Below the pieces are notes generated by a model. The model saw only the letters and a program-made list of their open reading frames with translations. It had not been told where the DNA came from and did no database searches. DNA of 64,000 nucleotides from Flavobacteriales bacterium (GTDB lineage Bacteria > Bacteroidota > Bacteroidia > Flavobacteriales_D > Crocinitomicaceae). The stretch spans positions 94,138 through 158,137 of the forward strand of contig CANGJM010000006.1 in assembly GCA_947454525.1 (NCBI GenBank). The letters run 5' to 3'. Position 1 is the first letter of the stretch, and each line of letters opens with the position of its first letter. The translations under genes were made by a program, and so were the position numbers. Below, one piece after another: positions 15,838 through 25,974 of the stretch.

Positions 15838-17367
15838 TTAATGTTTAAAGTGGCGTACTCCCGTAAATACCATGCGCATTCCGTGTTTATTGCAATAATC
15901 GATGGAAAGATCATCCTTCACGGATCCTCCTGGTTGAATTACTGCATCAATTCCTTCTAAATGTGCGATTTCTACACAATCTGGGAAAGGGAAAAAGGCA
16001 TCACTCGCCATGGCTGCACCGTTTAAGTCGAAACCAAAGGTTTTTGCTTTGTGAATCGCTTGGTTTAAGGCGTCAACACGGGATGTTTGTCCGGTACCAC
16101 TTGCTAATAATTGTCCGTTTTTAGCCAGGATAATGGTATTCGATTTCGTATGTTTTACCAATTTATTAGCAAACAATAAATCAGCGATTTCTTGTTCACT
16201 TGGCGCATTCGTTGTTTTAACAACCAAATCTTCCTTCGTTTCCGATTTCGCGTCTCTGTCTTGAACAAGAACACCATTTAAAATAGATCGAACTTGTTGT
16301 TGAGGTAGGGCAGTTTCTTTTTGAACTAGGATGATGCGGTTCTTTTTACTTTTTAGTAATTCCAATGCATCTTCGTCGTAACTAGGTGCAATAAGTACCT
16401 CGCAAAACAACTCATTGATGAGCGTTGCAGTTGCCATATCAATCGGTTGGTTGGAAATCAATATTCCACCAAATGCACTTACTGGGTCTGCTGCTAACGC
16501 AACTTCGTATGCTTCTTTTAATGTTGGACGCGTAGCAATTCCGCAGGCGTTGTTGTGTTTCAAAATCCCGAAAGTAGGACCATCATTTTTAAATTCCTGA
16601 AGTAAATTTACGGCCGCATCTACATCCAACAAATTGTTGTAAGAAAGTTCTTTTCCGTGTAGTTTATCAAATAAAGCATCTAAATCACCGAAGAATTGTC
16701 CCTTTTGGTGTGGATTTTCTCCATAGCGCAATGCTTCACTTTTCTCCACGCTTAATTTTAAGTATGGACCATCGTTTTGCACAAAATACTGATGAATCAT
16801 GGTGTCGTAATGCGACGATACATGAAATGCTTCACCAGCAAAATGCTGTCTTTGTGTGAGACTAGTTGCTCCATTTTGAGAACGCAGGATGTCTAAAAAG
16901 GATGCATAGTGATTCACAGAAGGAATAATCACAACATCCTGGAAATTTTTCGCTGCCGCACGGATTAACGAAATTCCACCGATGTCGATTTTTTCAATGA
17001 TGTCCTCTGCGCTTGCTCCTGATGCAACCGTTTCCTCGAAAGGATATAAGTCTACAATGACTAAATCAATGGAAGGAATGCCATGTTTAGCAATCGCATC
17101 TTGATCCTCTTGCAAAGCACGACGATTTAAAATCCCGCCAAAAACAGTTGGGTGTAAGGTTTTTACTCTTCCTCCTAGAATTTCTGGAAAACCTGTAAGG
17201 TCTTCAACAGCAATGACGGGAATCCCTAAATTTTGAATAAAGGCTAATGTCCCTCCAGTTGAGTAAATCGTTACTTGATGTTTGTGTAATTCACGAACAA
17301 TTTCGTCTAGTCCATCTTTGTAATAGACTGAAATTAAGGCGCTTTGGATGTTTTTTAAATCTATCAT
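15838..17367 (-). CDS. purH: Bifunctional AICAR formyltransferase/IMP cyclohydrolase
   Basis: Catalyses the last two steps of IMP synthesis. Residues 1-150 contain the cyclohydrolase domain (GLDEIVRELHKHQVTIYSTGGT, GGRVKTLHP). The rest is the transformylase with RYGENPHQKGQFFG and KHNNACGIA, and near the end DAFFPFPDCVE and QPGGSVKDD, all typical. At 509 residues from ATG 17367 it is full length. The upstream ATG at 17388 is rejected because a -7 element lies between 17386 and 17393. mreB follows on the same strand. Confidence 0.96.
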   Translation of the reverse strand: MIDLKNIQSALISVYYKDGLDEIVRELHKHQVTIYSTGGTLAFIQNLGIPVIAVEDLTGFPEILGGRVKTLHPTVFGGILNRRALQEDQDAIAKHGIPSIDLVIVDLYPFEETVASGASAEDIIEKIDIGGISLIRAAAKNFQDVVIIPSVNHYASFLDILRSQNGATSLTQRQHFAGEAFHVSSHYDTMIHQYFVQNDGPYLKLSVEKSEALRYGENPHQKGQFFGDLDALFDKLHGKELSYNNLLDVDAAVNLLQEFKNDGPTFGILKHNNACGIATRPTLKEAYEVALAADPVSAFGGILISNQPIDMATATLINELFCEVLIAPSYDEDALELLKSKKNRIILVQKETALPQQQVRSILNGVLVQDRDAKSETKEDLVVKTTNAPSEQEIADLLFANKLVKHTKSNTIILAKNGQLLASGTGQTSRVDALNQAIHKAKTFGFDLNGAAMASDAFFPFPDCVEIAHLEGIDAVIQPGGSVKDDLSIDYCNKHGMRMVFTGVRHFKH

Positions 17368-17385
17368 GAGGTGTAAAAGAAAGCG

Positions 17386-17393
17386 CAAAATTA
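17386..17393 (-). promoter_or_regulatory. -7 promoter element for purH
   Basis: Minus-strand TAATTTTG, a full TAnnTTTG match, 18 nt before ATG 17367. It rules out an upstream start at 17388. Confidence 0.5.
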
Positions 17394-17461
17394 GTGTATT
17401 TTTTTCGATAAATGGTTTTTATCTGTTCCTCATTTCAGAATTCCCGCTAAAATTTAAGAAT

Positions 17462-17486
17462 AAAAAAACCCCGACAAGCGGGGTTT
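17462..17486 (-). terminator. Intrinsic terminator for nrdBA
   Basis: Minus-strand stem AAACCCCG / CGGGGTTT with a 5-nt loop, followed by a T-tract. It lies about 125 bp after the nrdA stop, beyond the 42-bp repeat, so both repeat copies belong to the nrdBA message. Confidence 0.85.
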
Positions 17487-17516
17487 CATATCTAAAAGAT
17501 AAAATCTAATTCTAAT

Positions 17517-17558
17517 TGTCTATAACCGACTAACGTCGCTTCTATCCAGAACACATTT
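17517..17558. repeat. 42-bp direct repeat, distal copy (3' UTR of nrdA)
   Basis: Identical over 42 bp to 17587-17628, offset exactly 70 bp. It begins TGTCTATAACCGACTAACG and ends CCAGAACACATTT. It lies wholly in the nrdA 3' untranslated region. It contains a small hairpin CGAC-TAAC-GTCG. Confidence 0.95.
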
Positions 17559-17586
17559 AGCGAGACGAGCTCGTGAATTTCCGTTC

Positions 17587-17628
17587 TGTCTATAACCGAC
17601 TAACGTCGCTTCTATCCAGAACACATTT
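17587..17628. repeat. 42-bp direct repeat, proximal copy (covers the nrdA stop codon)
   Basis: Identical to 17517-17558. This copy spans the last codons of nrdA (Met-Cys-Ser-Gly), its stop codon and 25 bp of 3' UTR. The 28-bp spacer between copies contains the perfect palindrome ACGAGCTCGT at 17565-17574. GTTCTG at 17583-17588 can pair with CAGAAC at 17617-17622 around the inner hairpin. Confidence 0.95.
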
Positions 17629-19972
17629 CACAACTATCTGGGTTGTCAAGTGAGCAAGCGATAGCCGCTGCTTGTTCTTCCAAAGATTTAGCTGTAGGTT
17701 CTTCAACAACTGTTTTTTCGACTGTAAACTTGATAGCGTCGGTAGCTGCTTTCGTACGTAAATAGTACATACCTGTTTTTAATCCTTTCTCCCAACCGTA
17801 GAAGTGCATAGAAGTTAACTTACCAAAGTTTGCGTTTTCCATGAAGATATTCAAGGATTGACTTTGACAAATATATGCTCCACGATCGGCAGCTTGATCA
17901 ATGATTGCTTTCTGAGAAATCTCCCAAGCCGTTTTGTAAAGATCTTTTAAGCGTTGTGGAACTTCGTTGATGTTCTGAACAGATCCATTTGCTGTCATGA
18001 TTTTTTGACGCATGTCTTTATTCCATAATCCTTCACGAACTAAGTCCTTCAATAAGTGCTTATTTACAATGATGAACTCACCAGAAAGAACGCGACGAGT
18101 ATAAATGTTAGACGTGTATGGTTCGAAACATTCGTTGTTACCAAGAATTTGAGCTGTTGATGCTGTTGGCATTGGTGCTAACAATAATGAGTTACGCACA
18201 CCATGTTTTTTAACTTCTTGTTTCAAGATATCCCATTCCCAACGATTTGATGGAGTTACACCCCACATATCAAACTGGAAGATTCCTTTTGAAACAGGAG
18301 AACCTTTAATCGTTTCATATGGACCTTCTACTTTCGCAAGGTCTTTTGAAGCGGACATGGAAGCAAAGTAAATCGTTTCGAATACTTCACGGTTTAAAGC
18401 GCGAGCTTCTTCAGATTCGAATGGCAATCCCATCATAATGAATGCATCAGCTAAACCTTGAACACCAAGTCCAATTGGACGATGGCGTAGGTTTGAATTT
18501 TTCGCTTCAACAACTGGGTAGAAATTCTCATCGATGATACGGTTCAAGTTCAATGTAGCTTGATACGTTACTTCGAATAATTTATCGTGGTCAAAATTAC
18601 CGTCTTCTGTTACATATTTTGGAAGTGCTAGAGAAGCAAGGTTACAAACAGCCACTTCATCGGGTGCTGTATATTCAATAATCTCTGTACAAAGATTAGA
18701 GGATTTGATAGTCCCTAAATTTTGTTGATTTGATTTGGCATTTGCCGCATCTTTATACAACATATAAGGTGTTCCAGTTTCGATTTGAGATTCTAGGATT
18801 TTGAACCAAAGATCTTGCGCTTTGATTGTTTTTCTTCCTTTACCTTCTTTTTCGTATTTCGTGTACAATGCTTCAAACTCAGCGCTGTGTGTATCAGAAA
18901 GACCAGGACATTCGTGCGGACACATCAATGTCCAATCACCATTTTCTTTCACGCGTTGCATGAATAAATCTGGAATCCAAAGTGCGTAAAATAAATCACG
19001 AGCACGTTGTTCTTCTTTTCCGTGATTCTTTTTCAAATCTAAGAAGTCAAACACATCTGCATGCCAAGGCTCGATGTACATCGCGAAAGATCCTTTTCTT
19101 TTTCCACCACCTTGATCAACGTAACGCGCTGTATCGTTGAATACACGTAGCATTGGAACGATACCATTTGACGTTCCATTAGTTCCTTTAATGTATGAAC
19201 CAGTAGCGCGAATATCGTGAAGTGCTAAACCAATTCCACCTGCGGATTGTGAAATTTGCGCACAAGATTTCAATGTATCGTAAATACCTTCGATACTATC
19301 TGATTTCATTGTAAGCAAGAAGCAAGAAGACATTTGAGGTTTAGGCGTTCCTGCGTTAAACAACGTTGGAGTTGCATGTGTAAACCAACCTTCTGACATC
19401 AAGTTATATGTTTTGATCGCAGAAGCCACATCTTTCTTGTGAATACCAATGGCAACACGCATCAACATTTGTTGTGGACGCTCGGCAATTTTACCATTTA
19501 AACGCATCAAGTACGAGCGAGACAATGTTTTAAACCCAAAATAATCGTAGCGGAAGTCACGATCATAAATGATACTAGAGTCAAATGCTTCTTTGTTTTC
19601 TTGGATAATTGCGTACACATCATCTGCAACCAACGAAGCATTTTGATTCGTTTTTGGATCGATGTAATGGTGTAAATCGTCAATTACTTCAGAGAACGTT
19701 TTTTTCGTTTCTTTATGTAGGTTGGACACGGCAATACGTGAAGCCAACAACGCGTAATCTGGGTGATCAATTGTTTTTGCGGCAGCAACTTCCGCTGCAA
19801 GATTATCCAAATCTGAAGTGGATACTCCGTCATAGATTCCTTCAATTACCTTCATAGCTACTGCTTCTGGAGATACCAATGGATCTAATCCGTAACACAT
19901 TTTAATAATTCGCGCTGTGATTTTATCAAACTTCACAGTTTCTTTTCTTCCGTCTCTTTTTACTACGTACAT
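17612..19972 (-). CDS. nrdA: Ribonucleoside-diphosphate reductase, large (alpha) subunit, class Ia
   Basis: Reduces ribonucleoside diphosphates to deoxy forms. An N-terminal ATP cone (residues 1-90, [16 protein letters not shown]) provides dATP feedback control. The redox pair is C217 (MSSCFLL) and C443 (VAVCNLASL); the radical cysteine is C428, with N426 and E430 in NLCTE. The electron-transfer tyrosines are in MYYLRTKAA and the C-terminal shuttle cysteines in CEMCSG. At 786 residues it is full length. It lies 22 bp after nrdB; its stop codon sits inside a 42-bp direct repeat. Confidence 0.97.
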   Translation of the reverse strand: MYVVKRDGRKETVKFDKITARIIKMCYGLDPLVSPEAVAMKVIEGIYDGVSTSDLDNLAAEVAAAKTIDHPDYALLASRIAVSNLHKETKKTFSEVIDDLHHYIDPKTNQNASLVADDVYAIIQENKEAFDSSIIYDRDFRYDYFGFKTLSRSYLMRLNGKIAERPQQMLMRVAIGIHKKDVASAIKTYNLMSEGWFTHATPTLFNAGTPKPQMSSCFLLTMKSDSIEGIYDTLKSCAQISQSAGGIGLALHDIRATGSYIKGTNGTSNGIVPMLRVFNDTARYVDQGGGKRKGSFAMYIEPWHADVFDFLDLKKNHGKEEQRARDLFYALWIPDLFMQRVKENGDWTLMCPHECPGLSDTHSAEFEALYTKYEKEGKGRKTIKAQDLWFKILESQIETGTPYMLYKDAANAKSNQQNLGTIKSSNLCTEIIEYTAPDEVAVCNLASLALPKYVTEDGNFDHDKLFEVTYQATLNLNRIIDENFYPVVEAKNSNLRHRPIGLGVQGLADAFIMMGLPFESEEARALNREVFETIYFASMSASKDLAKVEGPYETIKGSPVSKGIFQFDMWGVTPSNRWEWDILKQEVKKHGVRNSLLLAPMPTASTAQILGNNECFEPYTSNIYTRRVLSGEFIIVNKHLLKDLVREGLWNKDMRQKIMTANGSVQNINEVPQRLKDLYKTAWEISQKAIIDQAADRGAYICQSQSLNIFMENANFGKLTSMHFYGWEKGLKTGMYYLRTKAATDAIKFTVEKTVVEEPTAKSLEEQAAAIACSLDNPDSCEMCSG

Positions 19973-19994
19973 CCTTATTACCGCAATTAAATAA

Positions 19995-20975
19995 TTAAAA
20001 TTCTTCGTTCATGCTGAATTCCTTGTTCGCATCACCTGCCAACACTCCAGCTTTTTGGTATTCACCAACACGTTTTTCAAAGAAATTCGTTTTTCCTTGA
20101 ATGGAAATCATTTCCATGAAGTCAAATGGATTCGAAGTGTTGTACACACGTTCGTTACCTAATTCAACTAAAAGACGATCTGCAACGAATTCAATGTATT
20201 GTTGCATTAGATCGCTGTTCATTCCAATAAGTTTTACTGGAATTGCATCTGTGACAAATTCTTTTTCAATTTCGACAGCGTCCATGATGATCTCACGTAC
20301 TTTGTCTTTAGAAAGTTTATTTACCAAGTGATTGTTGTATAACAAACAAGCGAAGTCACAGTGTAGTCCTTCATCACGTGAAATCAACTCATTGGAAAAC
20401 GATAATCCAGGCATCAACCCACGTTTTTTCAACCAAAAAATCGAACAAAACGAACCAGAGAAGAAAATTCCCTCTACCGCTGCAAATGCAACCAATCGTT
20501 CAGCAAAGTCTCCTTTGTCAATCCAACGAAGTGCCCAATCTGCTTTTTTCTTCACGCAGTCAAGCGTGTCAATGGCATTGAACAAATGATTTTTTTCAGC
20601 AGAATCCTTGATGTACGTATCAATCAAAAGCGAATACGTTTCTGAATGGATATTCTCCATCGCCACTTGGTTCCCGTAAAAGAATTTTGCCTCCGTGTAT
20701 TGTACCTCAGACAAAAAGTTTTCCGCAAGGTTCTCGTTTACGATTCCGTCGGAAGCCGCAAAAAATGCAAGAATGTGTTTGATGAAATGACGTTCGTCAT
20801 CGTTTAATTTGTTCTCCCAGTCAATTTGATCGGGTGATAAATCGATTTCTTCTGCCGTCCAAAAACTCGCCTCTGCTTTTTTATAAAAACTCCAAATATC
20901 ATCGTGTTGAATTGGGAATAATACAAAACGGCTTTTGTTTTCTTCAAGAATCGGTTCGCGTAAAGATGTTGTCAT
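19995..20975 (-). CDS. nrdB: Ribonucleoside-diphosphate reductase, small (beta) subunit
   Basis: Houses the di-iron tyrosyl radical. Ligands read as D45 (TAEEIDLS), E107 and H110 in [10 protein letters not shown], with the radical tyrosine at Y114. Later ligands lie in [10 protein letters not shown] and DEGLHCDFA. The sequence around [21 protein letters not shown] resembles eukaryotic R2 closely, a known property of bacteroidete NrdB. Length 326 is usual. First gene of nrdB-nrdA; no exact TAnnTTTG match is seen upstream. Confidence 0.96.
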   Translation of the reverse strand: MTTSLREPILEENKSRFVLFPIQHDDIWSFYKKAEASFWTAEEIDLSPDQIDWENKLNDDERHFIKHILAFFAASDGIVNENLAENFLSEVQYTEAKFFYGNQVAMENIHSETYSLLIDTYIKDSAEKNHLFNAIDTLDCVKKKADWALRWIDKGDFAERLVAFAAVEGIFFSGSFCSIFWLKKRGLMPGLSFSNELISRDEGLHCDFACLLYNNHLVNKLSKDKVREIIMDAVEIEKEFVTDAIPVKLIGMNSDLMQQYIEFVADRLLVELGNERVYNTSNPFDFMEMISIQGKTNFFEKRVGEYQKAGVLAGDANKEFSMNEEF

Positions 20976-21419
20976 AAGCTGCTAAATAATTTTTAAACTA
21001 AAAAGGACATAGAAATACATACTTTCTAAACCCCTATTTCGCTAAATTGTTTTTGTATCACTCAATCAACTTTAACGTTTGTCATGAAATCGAAACGTTG
21101 GTAAAATTTGAGACTACAAAAATTGTCAAAAAACATTCTTAAATCAATTAAAGAAATTAACATTAACGTGATGTTATCAACACCGAAAATCGCAAACCTT
21201 TCACCAATAAACCCTTCAGCAATTTTCAACACCAAATGGAAAGATATTCACATCAACAATAAGCTGATTTTAATAACTATTCCTTGAGACATACTACAAT
21301 AAGTCAAATTAATTTCTTATGTGAATTAGGACATTAAAATTATGGCGGAAATTTATTTTTACCTAAAAACAATCAATGAGTTTTTGAACACGTTATTGTT
21401 CATACTAACACAATGATAG
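20976..21419. other. 444-bp non-coding region between nrdB and the ComF-like gene
   Basis: AT-rich divergent region that should hold promoters for both neighbours. I find no open frame of note, no tRNA and no exact TAnnTTTG element. It contains two modest dyads: AACGTTT (21074-21080) with AAACGTT (21093-21099), and TGAACA-N6-TGTTCA (21385-21402), the latter 18 bp before the ComF-like gene. No NrdR-box pair was recognised. Confidence 0.6.
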
Positions 21420-22145
21420 ATGCGCTTAAAAAACACCATGATTATTGCTCCTGTTGAACGCTATTTAGAGGGACTCCAACACCTTGTTTTTCCAAATATT
21501 TGCTTGCAATGCTCTTATGAATTGTCCCGATTTGAAAAGCACATTTGTGCCTTTTGTTGGGATAAATTGCAACGAACGTATTTTGAAGCGTACGAAGTCC
21601 CAAGCGGTATGGACCAACTTTTTTGGGGAAGAATTCCATTAACGGAAACATTTGCCCTGTACTTTTTTGAAAAGGAAAAACCGATTCAAGATATTCTGCA
21701 CGCACTGAAGTATCAATTTAAAGCCCCACTGGGGAGGCATTTCGGCGAAGTAATGGGAACAACAATTTTCAAAAGCAACAAGTACAAAACGATTGAAGCG
21801 TTGATTCCTGTCCCCATTCACCCTCAAAAACGATTCTTGCGTGGATACAATCAAAGTGATTTGTTAGCGGAGGGAATGGCAACAATTTTAGAAATACCCA
21901 TTTTACGAGACGTTGTTCTTAAAAAAGCGAATAACGCTAGTCAGACCAGAAAAAATAGATTTCTGCGTTGGGACAATGCCAGCGAACAATTTTGTATAGG
22001 AAAAAAAGACATTCCTTACCGACATGTTGCCATCGTTGATGATGTGATTACGACAGGCGCTACGCTAGAGGCGATGGCTCAATTATTGCGCTCTCACTAT
22101 CCAGATCTTCAAATAAGTTTGCTTAGCTTCGCCATAGCAAAATAA
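21420..22145 (+). CDS. ComF-family phosphoribosyltransferase-like protein
   Basis: A 241-residue protein with an N-terminal four-cysteine zinc-type motif (C28, C31, C43, C46) and a C-terminal phosphoribosyltransferase fold whose PRPP loop is VAIVDDVITTGATLEAM (about residues 203-219). It also has ALIPVPIHPQKRFLRGYNQSDLLA, the conserved ComF central motif. Homologues act in DNA uptake in naturally competent bacteria, but the family is widespread and often of unknown role, so competence is not implied. The FAD oxidoreductase gene follows after 2 bp. ATG 21438 is an alternative start. Confidence 0.88.
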   Translation: MRLKNTMIIAPVERYLEGLQHLVFPNICLQCSYELSRFEKHICAFCWDKLQRTYFEAYEVPSGMDQLFWGRIPLTETFALYFFEKEKPIQDILHALKYQFKAPLGRHFGEVMGTTIFKSNKYKTIEALIPVPIHPQKRFLRGYNQSDLLAEGMATILEIPILRDVVLKKANNASQTRKNRFLRWDNASEQFCIGKKDIPYRHVAIVDDVITTGATLEAMAQLLRSHYPDLQISLLSFAIAK

Positions 22146-22147
22146 AG

Positions 22148-23203
22148 ATGGACTCTCAACACGTATTAATTATTGGTGCTGGACTCGCAGGCACAAGTTT
22201 AGCGCATCAACTTTTAGCAAAAGGACACCGTGTTCAATTAGTGGATCGTGGAATAAATCATTCTACAGCTGTTGCTGCTGGAATGGTGAATCCAATGGTT
22301 TTTAGAAGAATGAATAAGTCTTGGCGCTTGGATGAGTTCATGGCTGATGCAAAGAATTTTTACCTACAACTAGAGCAAACAGTTCAACATAAATTGTTTC
22401 ACCCAATTGTTATTCGTCGGATGCTGTCCTCAGAACAAGAACGTAATTACTGGCTGGAAAGACAAAAATCACCTGAATTTTCGGATTATTTATCCGAAAT
22501 AAGTAAAGAAGATGAAAGCTATTCACACGCCGAAAATCACTTTGGAAGCGGACGATTGAAATCCTCCTTTTGGGTAGATGCAAAACGCTATTACGACCTA
22601 AATCTTGCGTATTTTGAACGAAAAGGGAGTTTGTTAAAAGAAGATTTCGATTCCTCGAGTTTTGATGAAAACAACTTAATTTATAAAGGTATTCCATACG
22701 ATAAAGTTGTTTTTTCGGTCGGCTATCAACAAATGGAAACGCCTTTTTTTCAAGAGTTACCTATTCAACAAACAAAAGGACAAACCATCCGCGTTCATTC
22801 TCAAGAAATTCCGGATAATGAATCCCTTAATCGAAAGTGTTTTGTCCTTCCATTAGGCAAGCAAGTTTTCCGTATCGGAGCAACCTACGAATGGGATAAT
22901 CCAGATTTGACTCCAACCGAAGAGGCAAAACAAGAATTAATTGAACACCTCCGTGTGTTAGGGGATTTTTCTTACGACATCCTTGATCAACAAGTTGGCG
23001 TACGTCCAACGGTGCTGGATCGCCGACCAATACTCGGAGCTCACCATTCCATAAAAAACATGTATGTCTTCAACGGACTAGGCACGAAAGGATACCTCAT
23101 GGCGCCAACGTTAGCAAGGGAATTAACTGATTTCATGTTCGAAGGGATTCCATTGGACAAGGAAATATCGATTGAACGATTTTACAAGAAATTAAAAGGT
23201 TAA
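22148..23203 (+). CDS. FAD-dependent oxidoreductase, DAO superfamily
   Basis: A 351-residue flavoprotein with an N-terminal Rossmann motif (HVLIIGAGLAGTSLAHQLLAKG, residues 5-26) and the DAO-type C-terminal segment VGVRPTVLDRRPILGAHHSIKNMYVFNGLGTKGYLMAP, where the glycine-rich stretch contacts FAD. AAGMVNPMVFRRMNKSWR is like the substrate side of amine oxidases and the oxidase half of MnmC. The true substrate is unknown; glycine oxidase, D-amino acid oxidase and an MnmC-C-type role are options. Probably co-transcribed with the ComF-like gene. Confidence 0.85.
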   Translation: MDSQHVLIIGAGLAGTSLAHQLLAKGHRVQLVDRGINHSTAVAAGMVNPMVFRRMNKSWRLDEFMADAKNFYLQLEQTVQHKLFHPIVIRRMLSSEQERNYWLERQKSPEFSDYLSEISKEDESYSHAENHFGSGRLKSSFWVDAKRYYDLNLAYFERKGSLLKEDFDSSSFDENNLIYKGIPYDKVVFSVGYQQMETPFFQELPIQQTKGQTIRVHSQEIPDNESLNRKCFVLPLGKQVFRIGATYEWDNPDLTPTEEAKQELIEHLRVLGDFSYDILDQQVGVRPTVLDRRPILGAHHSIKNMYVFNGLGTKGYLMAPTLARELTDFMFEGIPLDKEISIERFYKKLKG

Positions 23204-23243
23204 AAACAAAAGATTATCTTAGGGACTTAAAAACGAGCAGAAA

Positions 23244-23675
23244 ATGGAAACAGAATTAACGAGCACTAAGTCATTGAAATTAACGGATAACAGCTTGATT
23301 TTCATGGCTGAAATTGTCAAATGGGCAAAATTTTTAGCTATTTGCTCCTTTGTAGGACTTGGTATGATGGTTTTAGCAGGAGCAGCAATGATCATCCTTC
23401 AATTTGAAAGGCAAGCGAATGGATTGTCTACTGTGATTATGGGTCTTTTTTACATCTTAATGGCAGTCATTTATTTTTTCCCAGCAGTGTATTTGTATCG
23501 TTTTGCAACGGCAAGTGCGGACGCTATAGAAAAATTAAATGAGGACACTTTAGAAGAAGGACTTGAAAATTTAAAATCACTTTTTCGATTTACGGGAATC
23601 TTGATGATCATCATGTTTTCATTATATGCCGTAGGGATTATTGCAGTAATAGCTGCATATGTCATTAAGATGTAA
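23244..23675 (+). CDS. Small four-helix membrane protein, DUF5362-like
   Basis: A 143-residue protein with four hydrophobic helices: about 30-55, 65-88 and 116-140, the last likely made of two short spans. A charged loop (SADAIEKLNEDTLEEGLENLKSLFRF) sits between them. The arrangement resembles a bacteroidete family I recall as DUF5362, not confirmed. It lies 40 bp after the oxidoreductase. The biological role is unknown. Confidence 0.72.
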   Translation: METELTSTKSLKLTDNSLIFMAEIVKWAKFLAICSFVGLGMMVLAGAAMIILQFERQANGLSTVIMGLFYILMAVIYFFPAVYLYRFATASADAIEKLNEDTLEEGLENLKSLFRFTGILMIIMFSLYAVGIIAVIAAYVIKM

Positions 23676-23716
23676 TATAGTCGGGACATTACACCTCTAA
23701 TTCAGCGGGAAAATCG

Positions 23717-23724
23717 TATTTTTG
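23717..23724 (+). promoter_or_regulatory. -7 promoter element for lepA
   Basis: TATTTTTG, a full TAnnTTTG match, 8 nt before the lepA ATG, whose position is fixed by homology. Predicts a nearly leaderless message. Confidence 0.55.
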
Positions 23725-23732
23725 TTACCGCT

Positions 23733-25529
23733 ATGAATCACATTCGAAATTTCTGCATTATTGCACACATCGATCACGGTAAAAGTACCCTCGCAGATCG
23801 CTTACTACAAACTACTGGAACGATTTCCGACCGTAACATGCAGGCGCAGGCTTTGGATGATATGGACTTGGAACGCGAACGCGGAATCACCATTAAAAGT
23901 CATGCCATTCAAATGAGTTATAAGTTTGAAGGGAACGATTATATTTTGAACTTAATTGACACACCAGGACACGTAGATTTCTCCTATGAAGTTTCGCGTT
24001 CAATCGCAGCTTGTGAAGGAGCTTTGTTGATTGTCGATGCATCTCAAGGAATTGAGGCACAAACGATTTCAAATTTATATTTGGCATTAGAACACGATTT
24101 GGAAATTATTCCGATTCTGAATAAAATGGACTTACCAGGCGCAATGCCAGAGGAGGTTTCCGATCAAATCATGGAATTAATCGGTTGTGATTTAGAAGAC
24201 ATTATACAAGCATCAGGAAAAACAGGACTTGGTGTTGAAGCGATATTGGCAGCTGTTGTGAACAAAATTCCAGCACCAAAAGGAGATGAGTCAGCGCCGT
24301 TGCAAGCCATGATTTTCGACTCTGTTTTCAATCCATTTAGAGGAATTATTGCCTATTACCGAATAAAAAATGGAGTTTTAAGAAAAGGACAAAAAGTTCG
24401 TTTTCTAAATACAGGAAGAGATTACAATGCCGATGAAATAGGAATTTTAAAAATGGATCTTTCGCCACGAAACGAAGTGAGAGCGGGAGATGTTGGATAC
24501 ATTATTTCTGGAATCAAGCAGGCAAACGAAGTGAAAGTTGGGGATACCATTACCGACACGGAAAATCCATGCGAAGTTCCCATTAAAGGATTTGAGGATG
24601 TTAAACCAATGGTCTTTGCTGGAATTTATCCAGTGGACAATGAAGATTATGAGGAACTGCGTTATTCCATGGAAAAATTGCAACTCAATGATTCATCGTT
24701 AGTCTTCGAACCTGAATCTTCAGCTGCGCTTGGATTTGGTTTCCGTTGTGGATTCCTTGGAATGCTACACATGGAGATCATTCAAGAACGTTTGGAACGC
24801 GAGTTTAATATGACCGTGATCACAACTGTTCCCAACGTGTCCTACAAGGCTTACATGAAAAAAGACCCAGAGGATGCATTGATTGTAAACAATCCATCTG
24901 AACTTCCAGATCCTTCCGGAATGGAACGTATTGAAGAACCATACATTAAAGCGCAAGTAATCACGAAAACAGAATATGTTGGTGCGATTATGACCTTATG
25001 TATTGAAAAACGTGGCGAATTGCAAAATCAAGTTTACTTGACGCAAGACCGTGTGGAAATTACCTTTGAAATGCCATTGGCAGAGATTGTCTTCGATTTC
25101 TATGACCGTTTGAAATCCGTTTCTCGTGGTTATGCTTCGTTTGACTATCATCCAATTGGCTATAAAGAGTCAGATTTGATCAAAATGGACTTACTGCTTA
25201 ATGGAGAACAAGTGGATGCATTATCAGCATTGGTTCACCGTAGTAATGCCTTTGACCTTGGAAAACGCATTTGTGTCAAATTGCGCGAATTAATCCCAAG
25301 GCAACAATTTGAAATTCCGATTCAAGCAGCTATTGGAGCGAAAGTAATCGCGCGCGAAACCATCAAAGCCTTGAGAAAAGATGTAACAGCAAAATGTTAC
25401 GGTGGAGATATTTCACGTAAACGTAAATTGTTAGAGAAACAAAAAGCAGGTAAAAAACGTATGCGCCAAGTGGGACGAGTAGAAGTTCCTCAAGAAGCCT
25501 TTTTAGCTGTATTGAAATTAAACGACTAA
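23733..25529 (+). CDS. lepA: Elongation factor 4 (LepA), translational GTPase
   Basis: Ribosome-bound GTPase that back-translocates or aids initiation and quality control. The 598-residue length is typical. G1 AHIDHGKST is at residues 11-19, G3 is DTPGHVDF and G4 NKMDLPGA. The C-terminal LepA-specific domain, ending [20 protein letters not shown], is diagnostic against EF-G. It is followed after 10 bp by a small membrane protein gene. Confidence 0.97.
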   Translation: MNHIRNFCIIAHIDHGKSTLADRLLQTTGTISDRNMQAQALDDMDLERERGITIKSHAIQMSYKFEGNDYILNLIDTPGHVDFSYEVSRSIAACEGALLIVDASQGIEAQTISNLYLALEHDLEIIPILNKMDLPGAMPEEVSDQIMELIGCDLEDIIQASGKTGLGVEAILAAVVNKIPAPKGDESAPLQAMIFDSVFNPFRGIIAYYRIKNGVLRKGQKVRFLNTGRDYNADEIGILKMDLSPRNEVRAGDVGYIISGIKQANEVKVGDTITDTENPCEVPIKGFEDVKPMVFAGIYPVDNEDYEELRYSMEKLQLNDSSLVFEPESSAALGFGFRCGFLGMLHMEIIQERLEREFNMTVITTVPNVSYKAYMKKDPEDALIVNNPSELPDPSGMERIEEPYIKAQVITKTEYVGAIMTLCIEKRGELQNQVYLTQDRVEITFEMPLAEIVFDFYDRLKSVSRGYASFDYHPIGYKESDLIKMDLLLNGEQVDALSALVHRSNAFDLGKRICVKLRELIPRQQFEIPIQAAIGAKVIARETIKALRKDVTAKCYGGDISRKRKLLEKQKAGKKRMRQVGRVEVPQEAFLAVLKLND

Positions 25530-25539
25530 ATCTATACCT

Positions 25540-25974
25540 ATGAATTCTATTTTAACTCACGCTCATTCTGGCTTACGTTGGGTAGCCATCATTCTTTTAT
25601 TACTTGCGATTATCAATGCGTTTACATCAAAGACCTTTGAAAAGAAGCACAAGATGATCAACTTATTTACCATGATTACTTTGCATACGCAATTAATTAT
25701 TGGCTTGGTTCAATATTTTATCACGTCTGGCAAAGTGAAATTTTTTGATGGTTGGATGAAAGAAGCAGCATTTCGTTTTTACGGAATGGAACACTTAATG
25801 GGGATGTTGATTGCTATTGTGTTGATCACAGTTGGATACAGCAAATCCAAAAGAGGAACTACCGATTCAGAGAAATTTAAACCGATTAAATTGTTCTACT
25901 TAATTGGATTCATTTTGATTATTGCGTCTATTCCTTGGCCATTCAGAACAGCACTTGGTGGATCATGGTTCTAA
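25540..25974 (+). CDS. Four-helix membrane protein, possible b-type cytochrome-like
   Basis: A 144-residue protein with four hydrophobic helices. Histidines lie near helix ends (THAHSGLRW at the N-terminus, TLHTQLIIG, GMEHLMG), a pattern compatible with haem ligation but not proof of it. Some bacteroidete homologues are annotated as cytochrome b-like. Its stop overlaps the ATG of the downstream cytochrome c lipoprotein by 10 bp, so the two proteins probably work together. Function is not established. Confidence 0.75.
   Translation: MNSILTHAHSGLRWVAIILLLLAIINAFTSKTFEKKHKMINLFTMITLHTQLIIGLVQYFITSGKVKFFDGWMKEAAFRFYGMEHLMGMLIAIVLITVGYSKSKRGTTDSEKFKPIKLFYLIGFILIIASIPWPFRTALGGSWF

Noticed and set aside
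17517..17628. Possible CRISPR array
   Set aside because: Only two copies with a single 28-bp spacer, and one copy overlaps the nrdA stop codon, so it is not CRISPR.
21174..21182. TTATCAACA, similar to a DnaA box
   Set aside because: One mismatch and a single copy only, without dnaA/dnaN or an AT-rich unwinding set; not an origin.
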